From Acidobacteriota bacterium (GTDB lineage: Bacteria; Acidobacteriota; Aminicenantia; Aminicenantales; Saccharicenantaceae), in contig JAWSUF010000003.1 in NCBI GenBank assembly GCA_033549365.1, positions 372,001 through 436,000 on the forward strand: a stretch of DNA of 64,000 nt. Reading direction: 5' to 3'. Below the pieces are notes generated by a model. The model had not been told where the DNA came from. It ran no database searches and saw nothing but the letters and a program-made list of their open reading frames with translations. Every line of letters begins with the position of its first letter. The first letter of the stretch is position 1. The position numbers and the translations under genes are program-made. Of this stretch, positions 48,201 through 56,875 are shown piece by piece.

Positions 48201-51200
48201 GCGGAGAAGCCGCCCGCGCCGGTAGATCTCGACCAGAACGGGTCCCCGCTCATAGCCCGTCCCCCAGAGCATCTCGAACGTCTCGCCCGGCTCGACGGAG
48301 TAGGTTTTCGCCGCGACGTGGAAGGGGACGGGGATCCGGAACGTTTCGGCCGACGGGTCGAGAACCAGGAAATAGTAAAGGGATTCCACGTCCGTCCCGT
48401 AGGAATCCCGGGTTTTCAGCCGGGCCTTGTAAGCGCCCGCCGGAAGATCGAAGGACAGGGTCTCGGGCTTGTCCCGGTCGGCGCGCGTCTCGAACTCCGA
48501 CGCGGCGGCGCGGTCGCCCTCGGGCCATCTCCGCCAGTCCGAAGACTCGGAAAACTCCGCGTCATCCCCGGCCTGACTTTCCCGAACGGCGGTTTCTCCG
48601 ATCATGTCCACGGGAACGGGACTTTCGGGTCCGCGCAGGGCGAACACCTCGACGATCCCCTTGGCCGAGGCCGGCTTGCCGTTCAGGGTCACGGTGGATA
48701 TTCTGAGGTTGACCGGTTTTCCGGCTTCCTGCCATCCGTCGCTCGAAAGGTTTGCCTCGATCGCGGCGTAACCCAGGCGGACGCGGCCCCCGGCGCTCCG
48801 CGTCTCTCCGGTTCCGTCCGTGACATCGGCCGTGATGGAGAACGTGAAGACAGGTTGGGAAGATGGGGATACGGCCGGATCGGGCCGGGCCTTGAAGGCG
48901 ACGACGAATTTTCCCGCCTCGTCCGTGCGGGTCGTGCCGTGGGCGATCTCCTGAGCGCTCTCGCCGGCCGACGGGCCCCTTCGATAAAACCACCAGACCG
49001 GGAAGCGGACCTGGCGGACCACCCGGTACTTGACGAGAGCGTCGTCGATCGGCGCCCCCGTGTAGGATAGGGCCTCACCCGGCACGGAGATTTCTTCGTT
49101 CAGCCGGAACTCGCGCTCCGGGACTTCGATTTTGACCTGGAACTTGGGCCGCTTGTATTCCTCGACCCGGACCGTGCACGATCCGCCGGGATCTTCCGTG
49201 GAGATGGACATGGCTCCGGTCAGCCGATCGGCCGGGGCGGTGAAGGCGCCGCTCACGGTCCCGAAATCGTTGGAGACGAGGTCGAGGGCCGCTATCTCCT
49301 GCCCGTTGGCGTCGCGGAAAACGACCCGGAGTTTCTTCCGGGGCAGGATTTTATAGTCGTCCGCCTCCCGGTCCACTCTCAGGCAAAGCCCCTTGAAATG
49401 GATGGTCTGGCCGGGGCGGTAGAGGGACCGGTCGGTGAAGAAGATCGTCCGGCTGTAAGTTTCGTTCGGGTACCGGTATGAGGGCGAAACGGAGGTTTCG
49501 GCGAGCCGGTCTCCGGACGCATCCTTGACGAGGAGAAGCGTGGTATAGGAGCGCTCGGTCTCGGAGAAGGTGAATGTGCCCTGGCTGTCCGAGCGGGTTG
49601 AAGCCTTCTTATTGAAGGCGGAGGTCCTGTGGTTGTATTCGTAGTGCGTGATATCGGCTCCGGGGACCGGGTCGCCGCTTTGATTGTCGACGACCAGGCC
49701 CTCGATCCCGGGTCCCGGACCTCCCAGGACGAGGCCCAGTCCGCTCGACCAGAACGAACCGGCCGCGATTTTGTTCTCCTTGTCGCCGAAACTCCTGTCA
49801 TAACTGCCCAGGATCCGGTAGAAGCCCGGGCCGAGGGCCGGAATCTCGATGATCTCCAGGCGGCGTTTGTAGTCCGGAGTCGGCGCGAGACGTGCGGACC
49901 ACTCCGCCTCCGGCTTCCGGTCGAGCCACTTTTTCATGCTTGCGTCGGTCGTCCATAGAAGATCCCCGGCGTTCTTTCCGGAGATGAGCGCGTCGAAATC
50001 CTCCTTGACGGCGCGGAAGTGGATCTCCTCGATGTTGCGGTATTCGACGACCATTCGGGATGGCCGTCCGGCCGCCGCCACGCGCTCGGTGCGGACGTCG
50101 TATTCGCGGGCCGTGATCCCCCCGATCAGGGCGTCGCAGTTTTTTCCGCCGATCGAATCCGGATGGGCCTTGCGGCCCCGGTCGGCGAGGACATAGGCCG
50201 CGACGGCATCCCCCCCGGCCAGGAGCTCCTGCGCGGCCAGGAAATCCGCCATGGAGGACATGACCGAACCGGAGTTTCTTTCGGCGATGTTCTTCAGCCG
50301 TTCGAGATAGCGGCTCGAAGCCTCCTCGCCGGCGGCCCAGTTCCTCATGGTCCGCAGGCGATGGAGGTCGGCGTCCAGGAAGACGTCCCGGTCGCCGTCG
50401 CGGCGATGGAAATCGAGAAGACCCTGATACAGAAGAAGCGCCCGGAGCTTCGGAGAATCGACATCCGTCGTCTCGGGCTTGAACTTCAGGAACTTGTCCG
50501 CCGGGCCGAGCACGGGCGAAGAGGCCTCGATCATGAAGGCGTCCTCGGGGGCGGCGGCGGCCTGTTCGCCCGACGTATAGAAATCGAGCGCCTCGAAGGC
50601 GACGAAATCGTAGAGCGTCGGACGGAGCGACGAGGGCTGATTTCCGGCCTGGAGAAAGTCGCGGTAGACGGCAAGCGGCGTTTTCTTCAGGGCGGCTTCA
50701 TCCTTGAGAATATCCCGGTAGATAGTGTCGATTTCGCGGAAGAGGCGGCGGAGGTCCCAGGTTGTGAAGTCCGTTTCATCGATTCCGCCCGCGGTCGCCT
50801 CGCGCCGCATGAAGCGCCATCTGTTCCGTTCGTGGTAGTGCCGGTACCATTGGGCCAGGATGACCCGGAGCATGGTCTTCATTCCGGCGGGGGCTTTGTC
50901 GATTTCCTCCCGGATCCGGACGATCCGGGTTTCGGGTTTGTTGCCCTCGATCAGGGATTCGAGAATGAGCTGCCGGGACAGGGCCTTCAGGGCCTCGCTT
51001 TCGCGGTTGCCTTCGAGGCTCAGGGCGACAATCTGTTTCAGATGGTCGATCGCCGTTTGGGGCAGGCCGTCGCTCTCGGCGGCCTGGACTTTTTTCCAGA
51101 GCTCCTCGGTCGAGCGTTTCGTCTTGTCCTGTTTGGAATGATCCTTCATGACGCCTCCCAGACCGAAAATCAGACCGGCCAGAATGACGATCGCAAATAT

Positions 51201-51224
51201 CAAACGAACGGCTGTTCTGTTCAT
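45201..51224 (-). CDS. Giant alpha-2-macroglobulin family protein with thioester
   Basis: 2007 residues from the ATG at 51224 (GGGAGGG three bases upstream). One N-terminal hydrophobic segment (about 5-25) anchors or exports it. About 30-350 is helical, followed by several macroglobulin (MG) domains, including FFTDRSLYRPGQTIHFKG typical of the family. A Gly/Val/Ala-rich linker (VVGGVVGGVIGG) precedes the alpha-2-macroglobulin core. The reactive thioester is YECSEQ (Cys1474, Gln1477) at the head of a helical TED domain; a receptor-like sandwich ends the chain. Such proteins trap proteases outside the cytoplasm. The common partner PBP1C is not nearby. Its flanks are peptidase genes. Confidence 0.9.
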   Translation of the reverse strand: MNRTAVRLIFAIVILAGLIFGLGGVMKDHSKQDKTKRSTEELWKKVQAAESDGLPQTAIDHLKQIVALSLEGNRESEALKALSRQLILESLIEGNKPETRIVRIREEIDKAPAGMKTMLRVILAQWYRHYHERNRWRFMRREATAGGIDETDFTTWDLRRLFREIDTIYRDILKDEAALKKTPLAVYRDFLQAGNQPSSLRPTLYDFVAFEALDFYTSGEQAAAAPEDAFMIEASSPVLGPADKFLKFKPETTDVDSPKLRALLLYQGLLDFHRRDGDRDVFLDADLHRLRTMRNWAAGEEASSRYLERLKNIAERNSGSVMSSMADFLAAQELLAGGDAVAAYVLADRGRKAHPDSIGGKNCDALIGGITAREYDVRTERVAAAGRPSRMVVEYRNIEEIHFRAVKEDFDALISGKNAGDLLWTTDASMKKWLDRKPEAEWSARLAPTPDYKRRLEIIEIPALGPGFYRILGSYDRSFGDKENKIAAGSFWSSGLGLVLGGPGPGIEGLVVDNQSGDPVPGADITHYEYNHRTSAFNKKASTRSDSQGTFTFSETERSYTTLLLVKDASGDRLAETSVSPSYRYPNETYSRTIFFTDRSLYRPGQTIHFKGLCLRVDREADDYKILPRKKLRVVFRDANGQEIAALDLVSNDFGTVSGAFTAPADRLTGAMSISTEDPGGSCTVRVEEYKRPKFQVKIEVPEREFRLNEEISVPGEALSYTGAPIDDALVKYRVVRQVRFPVWWFYRRGPSAGESAQEIAHGTTRTDEAGKFVVAFKARPDPAVSPSSQPVFTFSITADVTDGTGETRSAGGRVRLGYAAIEANLSSDGWQEAGKPVNLRISTVTLNGKPASAKGIVEVFALRGPESPVPVDMIGETAVRESQAGDDAEFSESSDWRRWPEGDRAAASEFETRADRDKPETLSFDLPAGAYKARLKTRDSYGTDVESLYYFLVLDPSAETFRIPVPFHVAAKTYSVEPGETFEMLWGTGYERGPVLVEIYRRGRLLRRSWNDSSKTQGVLRVPVAEEWRGGFTVIAMMVKENRLYREERRVAVPWSNKRLDLQWQSFRSKLRPGQAETWSLRISGQGAEIHAAEMVASLYDVSLDQFYGHGFPGISGIFRGETSIGPAGFSNRREDLRTHRDNLRVHRGFIEPTYVRLPRDVVEDAWGYEYRMRSMPMAVPEAGAVADEAMMSVREEAPPAPAVVGGVVGGVIGGVVAGGGEPSEPGAAAPEIDLSAVQARTNLNETAFFYPHLLTDKDGVVTLEFTMPEALTEWRFLGFAHTRDLMSGSIEARTVTQKELMVQPNPPRFLREGDRLEFTVKVTNMTEKEAWGAVELRFFDPRNESSLDEALAHVAPKQTFAIPAKQSRSFSWPLAVSDGIEAAGFRAVAATKEFSDGEEGMFPVLSRSLFVRESIPLWISGKGEKTFRFNKLAESDTSPTLRHLGLTVQMASNPAWYAIQSLPFLMEYPYECSEQVFNRLYANALARTIAGSSPRIRRIFDLWKGTDALQSNLEKNEDLKSVLLQESPWVLQAKSETEAKRAIGRLFDENLMNREIGRAMGKLAEMQLADGSWPWFPGGRGNDFITLYIVTGFGRLKPLGVAGLSQEPALKAIERLDNWIREVYERILEYKTQDENNLSPTVALYLYARSFYLSERPIPDGSRKAVDYFLAQAAEHWLRLDNRQSQAHLALGLNRMGDKETARKIMRSMKERSKFDEEMGRYWAETELSWWWYRAPIETQAVMIEAFGEVMNDTQAVEECKIWLLKQKQTQDWKTTKATAEAVYALILRGTDLLASDAIVEVALGGKTVEPEKVEAGTGFYEKRFAGSEVKAAMGEIEVRKTDAGIAWGGVHWQYLEDISRITPHEQNPLTLKKSVFVRRQTRSGPVIEPVRGPLAVGDTVVVRIELRTDRDMEYVHMRDHRGSGLEPVNVLSHYKFQDGLAYYEATRDAATHFFIDYLPKGTYVFEYSLRVQHRGIYQNGMAHIECMYAPEFNSHSASVALEVK

Positions 51225-51339
51225 GGTCCCTCCCGCAAACTCCATTTTAATACACTTGGCCTTGAAAATGCCAAACCGAAGCTCGGGAATGGCCGGTTCG
51301 ATGCCGGCTCGTTCGAAAAAAATGATCCTGAGGTTACAG

Positions 51340-53394
51340 CTATTTTTTGGAATTCCGCCCCAGGTGTTTGTTAAACCATTTCAACACCCTGTCGGTGATG
51401 TCGACGACAAATTTCGGTTCGCGGGGACTATGCGGAGTCCTTGGGTATACGATCATTTCCGTCGGGCAGCCCTGCTGTTTCAAGGCGTTATAGAATTCCA
51501 ATCCCTGTCCGATCGGGATTCGTGTGTCGACTTCCCCGTGAAGAATCTGTGTCGGAGTTGTGACGCCCTTCACATTGAACATTGCCGAATGCTTCATATA
51601 GGCTTCCAAGCGGTCCCAAGGCTGACCTCCCATATAGTCGGGAATAAAGCCCGGGACATCGGTTGTTCCCGTGAAACTCATCAGATTCGGAAAACCGGCA
51701 CCGACACTTGCGGCCTTGAATCGGTCCGTCTTCGTAACGACAAATGAAGTCAGATAGCCGCCATAGCTCCATCCCATCACACAGAGCTCGTTCGGATGCG
51801 CAACTCCCATTTCAATAACCTTGTCGACTCCGCTCATGACGTCTTCATAATCGCCGAATCCCCAATCGTTGTAATTGGCAAAACGGAACTCACTGCCATA
51901 TCCGGCGCTTCCGCGCGGATTCGGGCGAAGAACCGCAAACCCTTCCTCTGCGAAGACTTGGGTCGGATACAGGGAAGACTCAGCCGTATACGATTGGATA
52001 TATACCCCTGTCGGACCCCCATGAATATTGAGAAGCAGCGGATACCGCCTTCCCTTCTCATATTGGACAGGGTAGGTCAGCAACCCTTCCACCTCGAGCC
52101 CGTCCCGGGATTTCCAGGTCAGGACTTCCGTTTTGCCCATCGGATATTGAGGGTAATGGGCATTGACCTCGGTCAATTTGACGGAATTCCGATCTTCCGT
52201 ATCCGAAATATAGATGTCCGGGGGAAGTTCGGTTGTCTGATAGATATAAGCCATTGTCCGTCTGTTTTTGTCGTAAGCCACTCCGGAATACGCGCCGGGG
52301 CTCTTTGTGATCATACGCGGTTGACCGCCGTCTATCGGTAAGGCGAACAGGCGTTGTGATGTTTTGGATGACTCCAGATAAGTGAATTCTCTTCCGTCGG
52401 CAGACCAGCCCATGATTTGCGAAGAATAGCGGTCATGCGTCTCTGCAAGTTTTTTCGCCTCTCCGCCTTCGGCAGGCATCACATAGAAGTCCTGAAGAAA
52501 GGCATATTTCGTGTTGCCGTTATCCGAAGCAAAAACGATTTTCTTTCCATCCGGAGAATATCGAGGTTTCGAATCCACGCCTTTCCGCGAGATCATGGGC
52601 CTCACCGGTCCGCCGTCGGAAGGAACACAGGAGATATCGCTTGTCGTCCAATCTGCGGTGAGGGGAGATTCCAGGTGCTCGAAAACGATCGTCGTCCCGT
52701 CGGGGGACCAGTCGAAGGGGGGATTCGAACCCAAAAACGGGTTCGATGAAACATGGAAATCCCCTTTCGTTAGACGAGTCACCTTGCGCTCACCCCAAGC
52801 ATCTTTCTCAACGGTTATCGTATAAAGATGAGAATATCTAAAATTTATATCCAGAACACGGGCATCGCGCCTTTCCCGTTTTCGTTGCGTCTCCTCTTCA
52901 GAAGGAGGATCTGTCATGGTATAGGCGATTCTCATCCCATCAGGCGACCAGGAATAGGCATTGACGCCTGAAATCGTTTTTGTCAATTGTTCGGGATCAC
53001 CTCCAGAAAAACGGGAAAGCCAGATCTGGGTCTTTTTATCGCTTCCGCGCGAAGAGAGGAATGACAGATACTTTCCATCCGGAGAAAACGAAGGGCTGTA
53101 ACAGGAGCTGTCTCCATATGTGAACTGATAGTTCATTGTGCCGTCTGCCGCGACGATCCAGATGTGCGTGCGATATTCTGATAATTCTCCTTCGGTTAAG
53201 GCCTCTCTGACTGTGTAAGCGATGCGTTTTCCGTCCGGAGAGACGGCCGTTCCTCCAACGCTTTTGTAACGCAGCATGGTTTCTGTCGTCCATCGTCCCG
53301 TGGATTCCTGCGCTGAACCTTGTGAAATGCACAAGGCCATAAAAGAAAGACATGCCATCATTGATAGGACATACGTCTGTTGACCAAGCTTCAT
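51340..53394 (-). CDS. S9 family serine peptidase (acylaminoacyl-peptidase type), secreted
   Basis: 684 residues. A signal peptide ends near GSAQ (about 28). A seven-bladed propeller with TolB-like SPDGK repeats spans about 45-420, then the alpha/beta hydrolase with Ser543 (GWSYGG), Asp623 (GEVDTR) and His655 (TPHSP). It cleaves short peptides or acyl-amino acids. It lies 42 bases after the M28 peptidase gene on the same strand, probably one operon for peptide breakdown. Confidence 0.93.
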   Translation of the reverse strand: MKLGQQTYVLSMMACLSFMALCISQGSAQESTGRWTTETMLRYKSVGGTAVSPDGKRIAYTVREALTEGELSEYRTHIWIVAADGTMNYQFTYGDSSCYSPSFSPDGKYLSFLSSRGSDKKTQIWLSRFSGGDPEQLTKTISGVNAYSWSPDGMRIAYTMTDPPSEEETQRKRERRDARVLDINFRYSHLYTITVEKDAWGERKVTRLTKGDFHVSSNPFLGSNPPFDWSPDGTTIVFEHLESPLTADWTTSDISCVPSDGGPVRPMISRKGVDSKPRYSPDGKKIVFASDNGNTKYAFLQDFYVMPAEGGEAKKLAETHDRYSSQIMGWSADGREFTYLESSKTSQRLFALPIDGGQPRMITKSPGAYSGVAYDKNRRTMAYIYQTTELPPDIYISDTEDRNSVKLTEVNAHYPQYPMGKTEVLTWKSRDGLEVEGLLTYPVQYEKGRRYPLLLNIHGGPTGVYIQSYTAESSLYPTQVFAEEGFAVLRPNPRGSAGYGSEFRFANYNDWGFGDYEDVMSGVDKVIEMGVAHPNELCVMGWSYGGYLTSFVVTKTDRFKAASVGAGFPNLMSFTGTTDVPGFIPDYMGGQPWDRLEAYMKHSAMFNVKGVTTPTQILHGEVDTRIPIGQGLEFYNALKQQGCPTEMIVYPRTPHSPREPKFVVDITDRVLKWFNKHLGRNSKK

Positions 53395-53436
53395 TATGAC
53401 TCTCCCGATTCCAGACCCGAATGAAATGACGGTCGG

Positions 53437-54876
53437 CTATCGATCCGCCCACCGATAGGACGCGATATAGACCAGTTTCGCGATTTCCGCCATGATATCC
53501 GGATTCACATTATAAATATCGTCGGCGGACCTGTGATAATGCAGGCCGGGGCCGTCAGACATCAGCGCCGCACATGGAATCCCCTTGTCATTAAAGGGCC
53601 GGTAATCGGAGCCGCCTCCAGGGCCGGTGATGTCTCCGAACTTCCCCAAGATACGGACATGTTTGTCGGCATCCCAGATGCTTTTTTTGAATTCCGGCGG
53701 TTGTGTTGTGGCCCGGCCTGTCGCTTTTCTTCCGTCGCCGACCATGTCAAGATTATACATCGCGTCAACTTTGGAGAACTGTTCCGGGATATGATCGACA
53801 AAAAAATGCGAACCCTTCAGTCCCATCTCTTCCCCGCCGAACAACACAAAAACAACCGAGCGTTTTGGGCGTTTTCCCGTATGGGCAAATGCCTCGGCGA
53901 TCTCCACAACGGCAGCGCTGCCGCTCGCATTGTCATTGGCGCCGGGAAACAGGATCCCCAGGTGAGTGCCGTTATGGTCATAATGCCCGCCGATGACAAT
54001 GCACTCCGTCTTCAGTCGAGAGTCGCTCCCCTCGATAATTCCGACAACATTATACCCTGTTCCTTCCGGGAAAAACTCTGAGACGACGCGGTAGCTGATC
54101 TTTCCGGCCAATTCAAACGAAATGGGGCGTTGATATTTAAGAAGCGTTTGCTTCAGCTCGGCAACCCGAAATCCCTTTTCTTCAAGGAGAAGATCGGCGG
54201 ATTTTTCACTGAGAATCACGGAAGTAAATCCTTCGATCCAGTCCATGTTCGGATTGGAATGAGGCTCATAGATATAGAAGAGGCCAAGCGCGCCTTTTTC
54301 TTTGGCCGTTTTCATTCTGTGGCGGTGTTCATTGTGCGGTTTGAAAGCGGGATTGTCAGGGTCCGGCACCCCGCGGATGCAGAGGACGTATTTGCCGCGG
54401 ACATCGAGGCCGTGATAATCGTCATAATTCATCTCAGGCGCATGAACTCCCCATCCGGCAAATACGGCTCCGGCTGCATGGTGGCCGCTGTCGGTCGGAA
54501 GCATGGGCAGGAAATCTTCTTCAGGCGTGAGCGTGACACTCCTGCCGTTTTGCAGCATGAGCGTCAATTCCGCTTCTTTGACCTTGGTGTAGGGAGCAGG
54601 GAAAGCCTGCAGGTAGCCTACGGTTTTGTTCATCGGTTCGAGGCCCCATTCCTTGAACTTCTTTGCCGCCCAGTTTGCTGCGGCGAGATAACCTTCATCT
54701 CCGGTATAGCGTCCACCGAATTCCGGGCTGACCATCTTTTTGACATAATGATAGGCATCCATCGCCCTGATGGTTTTCAGCCCCTTTTGCAAATGCGGCT
54801 CGAGGTCCTGCGCTTGGGAAAAAGAGGCAAGAAAAAGCGTCAATGCGATGACCAGGATCCGTCTCGGTTGTTTCAT
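53437..54876 (-). CDS. M28 family zinc aminopeptidase, secreted
   Basis: 479 residues from the ATG at 54876, preceded by AAGGAGGA. A signal peptide ends near SQAQ (about 23). A PA-like inserted domain covers about 110-250. The M28 zinc ligands are visible: His/Asp in GGHYDHNG, Asp in GANDNASG, the Glu pair in FGGEEMG, Asp in MYNLDMVG and His in LHYHRSADD. It removes N-terminal residues from peptides. It is the first gene of a pair with the S9 peptidase. Confidence 0.93.
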   Translation of the reverse strand: MKQPRRILVIALTLFLASFSQAQDLEPHLQKGLKTIRAMDAYHYVKKMVSPEFGGRYTGDEGYLAAANWAAKKFKEWGLEPMNKTVGYLQAFPAPYTKVKEAELTLMLQNGRSVTLTPEEDFLPMLPTDSGHHAAGAVFAGWGVHAPEMNYDDYHGLDVRGKYVLCIRGVPDPDNPAFKPHNEHRHRMKTAKEKGALGLFYIYEPHSNPNMDWIEGFTSVILSEKSADLLLEEKGFRVAELKQTLLKYQRPISFELAGKISYRVVSEFFPEGTGYNVVGIIEGSDSRLKTECIVIGGHYDHNGTHLGILFPGANDNASGSAAVVEIAEAFAHTGKRPKRSVVFVLFGGEEMGLKGSHFFVDHIPEQFSKVDAMYNLDMVGDGRKATGRATTQPPEFKKSIWDADKHVRILGKFGDITGPGGGSDYRPFNDKGIPCAALMSDGPGLHYHRSADDIYNVNPDIMAEIAKLVYIASYRWADR

Positions 54877-54937
54877 GAAATTCCTCCTTGGAGAGATACG
54901 CCGTGATTTCCCTTCCGATCTCGGCAAAATGGTCTTC

Positions 54938-54966
54938 ATTGTCAACAAAGCCATGTGTGTTGTCAA
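54938..54966 (-). promoter_or_regulatory. Candidate promoter of the M28-S9 peptidase operon
   Basis: Minus strand TTGACA (54966-54961), 17-base spacer, GACAAT (54943-54938), about 60 bases before the M28 start. Confidence 0.4.
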
Positions 54967-55029
54967 TTGCGGTTGCCTCGTCTCCATTCGGGATGATCCT
55001 TGATGCGGAGATCCATCCTTCCTGCCGCC

Positions 55030-55059
55030 TTGACGGATTCAAGCTGCGTGCTTTATACT
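55030..55059 (+). promoter_or_regulatory. Candidate promoter of the D-aminoacylase gene
   Basis: TTGACG (55030-55035), 18-base spacer, TATACT (55054-55059), about 100 bases before the 55158 start. Confidence 0.45.
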
Positions 55060-55157
55060 TTTTTCTTGTTTAAGATAGTTTTGGGCACAAGAGTTTTCTG
55101 ATATTTGTCGATGAGTCTTTCCGTGGATTTCGTAGGTCGAAACGATAAGGAGAGCGG

Positions 55158-56855
55158 ATGAGCCGGCTGTTGACCAGGAGAGAATTCCTGAAGACATCGT
55201 CCAAGACGGCGATAGGATGGGCTGGGGGAGGAATCCTGCTGCAAGGTTGTGATTCCAGGAAGCCGTTTGATTTGCTGATACGAAGCGGCCGTGTGTTCGA
55301 TGGAACGGGCGCGGAAGAAATCATCGCCGACATCGGAATCCGTGGAGATCGAATTGTTAAGATCGGAGGAATCGCTTCCTCTCGGGCCAAATCCATCATC
55401 GATGCGAAGGGATTGGTGGTCTGTCCCGGTTTTATCGATGCCCATGATCATACGGATGTCGAGCTGCTGGTGAATCCCCGTGCGGAAAGTCATCTTCGAC
55501 AGGGGATAACCACGGTGGTGAGCGGGAACTGCGGGGGATCCGTGTTTCCTCTTTCGGATGAAACTTATAGGCAAAGACGCAGAAGACTTATGAAGCAATA
55601 TGGTCTCGAGCTTGACTGGCGGGATATCAGAGGATTTTTCGGTCGATTGAAACATTCCCGATCCGCTCTCAATTTTTCGACGTTCGTGGGACATGGGTCC
55701 ATCCGGCGTGCCGTCATGGGGTCCGATGACCGGCCTCCCCGGGCCGAAGAACTGTCGGCGATGAAGATTATGGTTGAAGAAAATCTTCGAGACGGCGCCC
55801 TGGGTATTTCCAGCGGTCTGGCCTATGCGCCCGGCAGTTTCGCACAACCCTATGAAATCATCGAGCTTTGCCGGGTCGCTGTGAAGAACGGTGGTATGTA
55901 CGCCTCGCATCTGCGGAGTGAGGATGATTCGCTTTTGGAAGCTTTGGATGAAACCATCGATGTTGCTGAGCAGACGGGGATTCGGATCCAAATCTCACAT
56001 TTGAAGACGGCCTATCCGAGAAACTGGCCCAAGATCGACGACGTCTTCACCCGGCTGGAAAAAGCTGCGGCTTCGGGAATCAAGGTGTTCTGCGACCGGT
56101 ATCCTTATGTTGCGGGGGAGACCGGACTCAGCAACTTCAATTTTCCCCTCTGGGCCTGCGAGGGCACAACCGAAGAGTTTTTGGCCCGGCTCAAGGACCC
56201 CGCCTTGGAAAGACGTTTTCGGGAATATCTCCGTTTTCGGGAGGAAAAGCTCGGTTCCTGGGACAAAGTGTTGATATCCTCGATCAAAGCCGAACAAAAC
56301 CGCCGTTTCGAAGGAGTCAGTGTGGCCGCCGCCTCACGGATCGCCGGGAAAGATGTGTTCGCTTTCTTAAGAGATCTTCTTATCGAGGAAAACAATCAGG
56401 CCGGCCAGATCATCTTTATGGGGAGCGAGGAAAATCTGAGGAGGATCCTGGCACATCCCCTGGTCGGGATCGGGTGTGACGGCTCTGCCCAGGCTCCCTA
56501 CGGGCCTCTCGGCCATGGAAAGTCACACCCGCGAAGCTATGGGACCTTTCCCCGTGTCCTGGGGCGATATGTGCGTGATGAAGAGATCTGTCCTCTGCGC
56601 GAAATGATTCGGAAGATAACAAGGGTTCCGGCCGCAAATTTTGGGTTCGCCGGCCGGGGTGTGCTCAAGCCGGGTGCCTTTGCGGACATCGTGATTTTCG
56701 ACGAATACCGGGTCGCCGATCGAGCCACTTGGACTGAACCTCAAAGATACCCGGACGGCATCGATCACGTGATTGTGAATGGCGTGCCGGTCATCAACAA
56801 TGGCGAGCATTCCGGAGCCCTGCCTGGAAGAATCCTAAACCGGAGTCCGGTCTGA
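55158..56855 (+). CDS. D-aminoacylase/N-acyl-D-amino-acid amidohydrolase, Tat lipoprotein
   Basis: 565 residues; AAGGAGAG precedes the ATG. A twin-arginine signal (TRREFLK, Arg7-Arg8) combines with a lipobox (LLQGC, Cys31), so a folded, metal-loaded lipoprotein is predicted. The amidohydrolase barrel shows DAHDHTD, the bridging cysteine in SGNCGG, His in QISHLK, and Asp in GCDGSA, as in D-aminoacylase. It would free D-amino acids from N-acyl or D-peptide material. Neighbours are exported peptidases, and an exported glutamate racemase homologue is elsewhere in the window. Confidence 0.9.
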   Translation: MSRLLTRREFLKTSSKTAIGWAGGGILLQGCDSRKPFDLLIRSGRVFDGTGAEEIIADIGIRGDRIVKIGGIASSRAKSIIDAKGLVVCPGFIDAHDHTDVELLVNPRAESHLRQGITTVVSGNCGGSVFPLSDETYRQRRRRLMKQYGLELDWRDIRGFFGRLKHSRSALNFSTFVGHGSIRRAVMGSDDRPPRAEELSAMKIMVEENLRDGALGISSGLAYAPGSFAQPYEIIELCRVAVKNGGMYASHLRSEDDSLLEALDETIDVAEQTGIRIQISHLKTAYPRNWPKIDDVFTRLEKAAASGIKVFCDRYPYVAGETGLSNFNFPLWACEGTTEEFLARLKDPALERRFREYLRFREEKLGSWDKVLISSIKAEQNRRFEGVSVAAASRIAGKDVFAFLRDLLIEENNQAGQIIFMGSEENLRRILAHPLVGIGCDGSAQAPYGPLGHGKSHPRSYGTFPRVLGRYVRDEEICPLREMIRKITRVPAANFGFAGRGVLKPGAFADIVIFDEYRVADRATWTEPQRYPDGIDHVIVNGVPVINNGEHSGALPGRILNRSPV

Positions 56856-56875
56856 CGTGACGGAAAGCGGCATCC

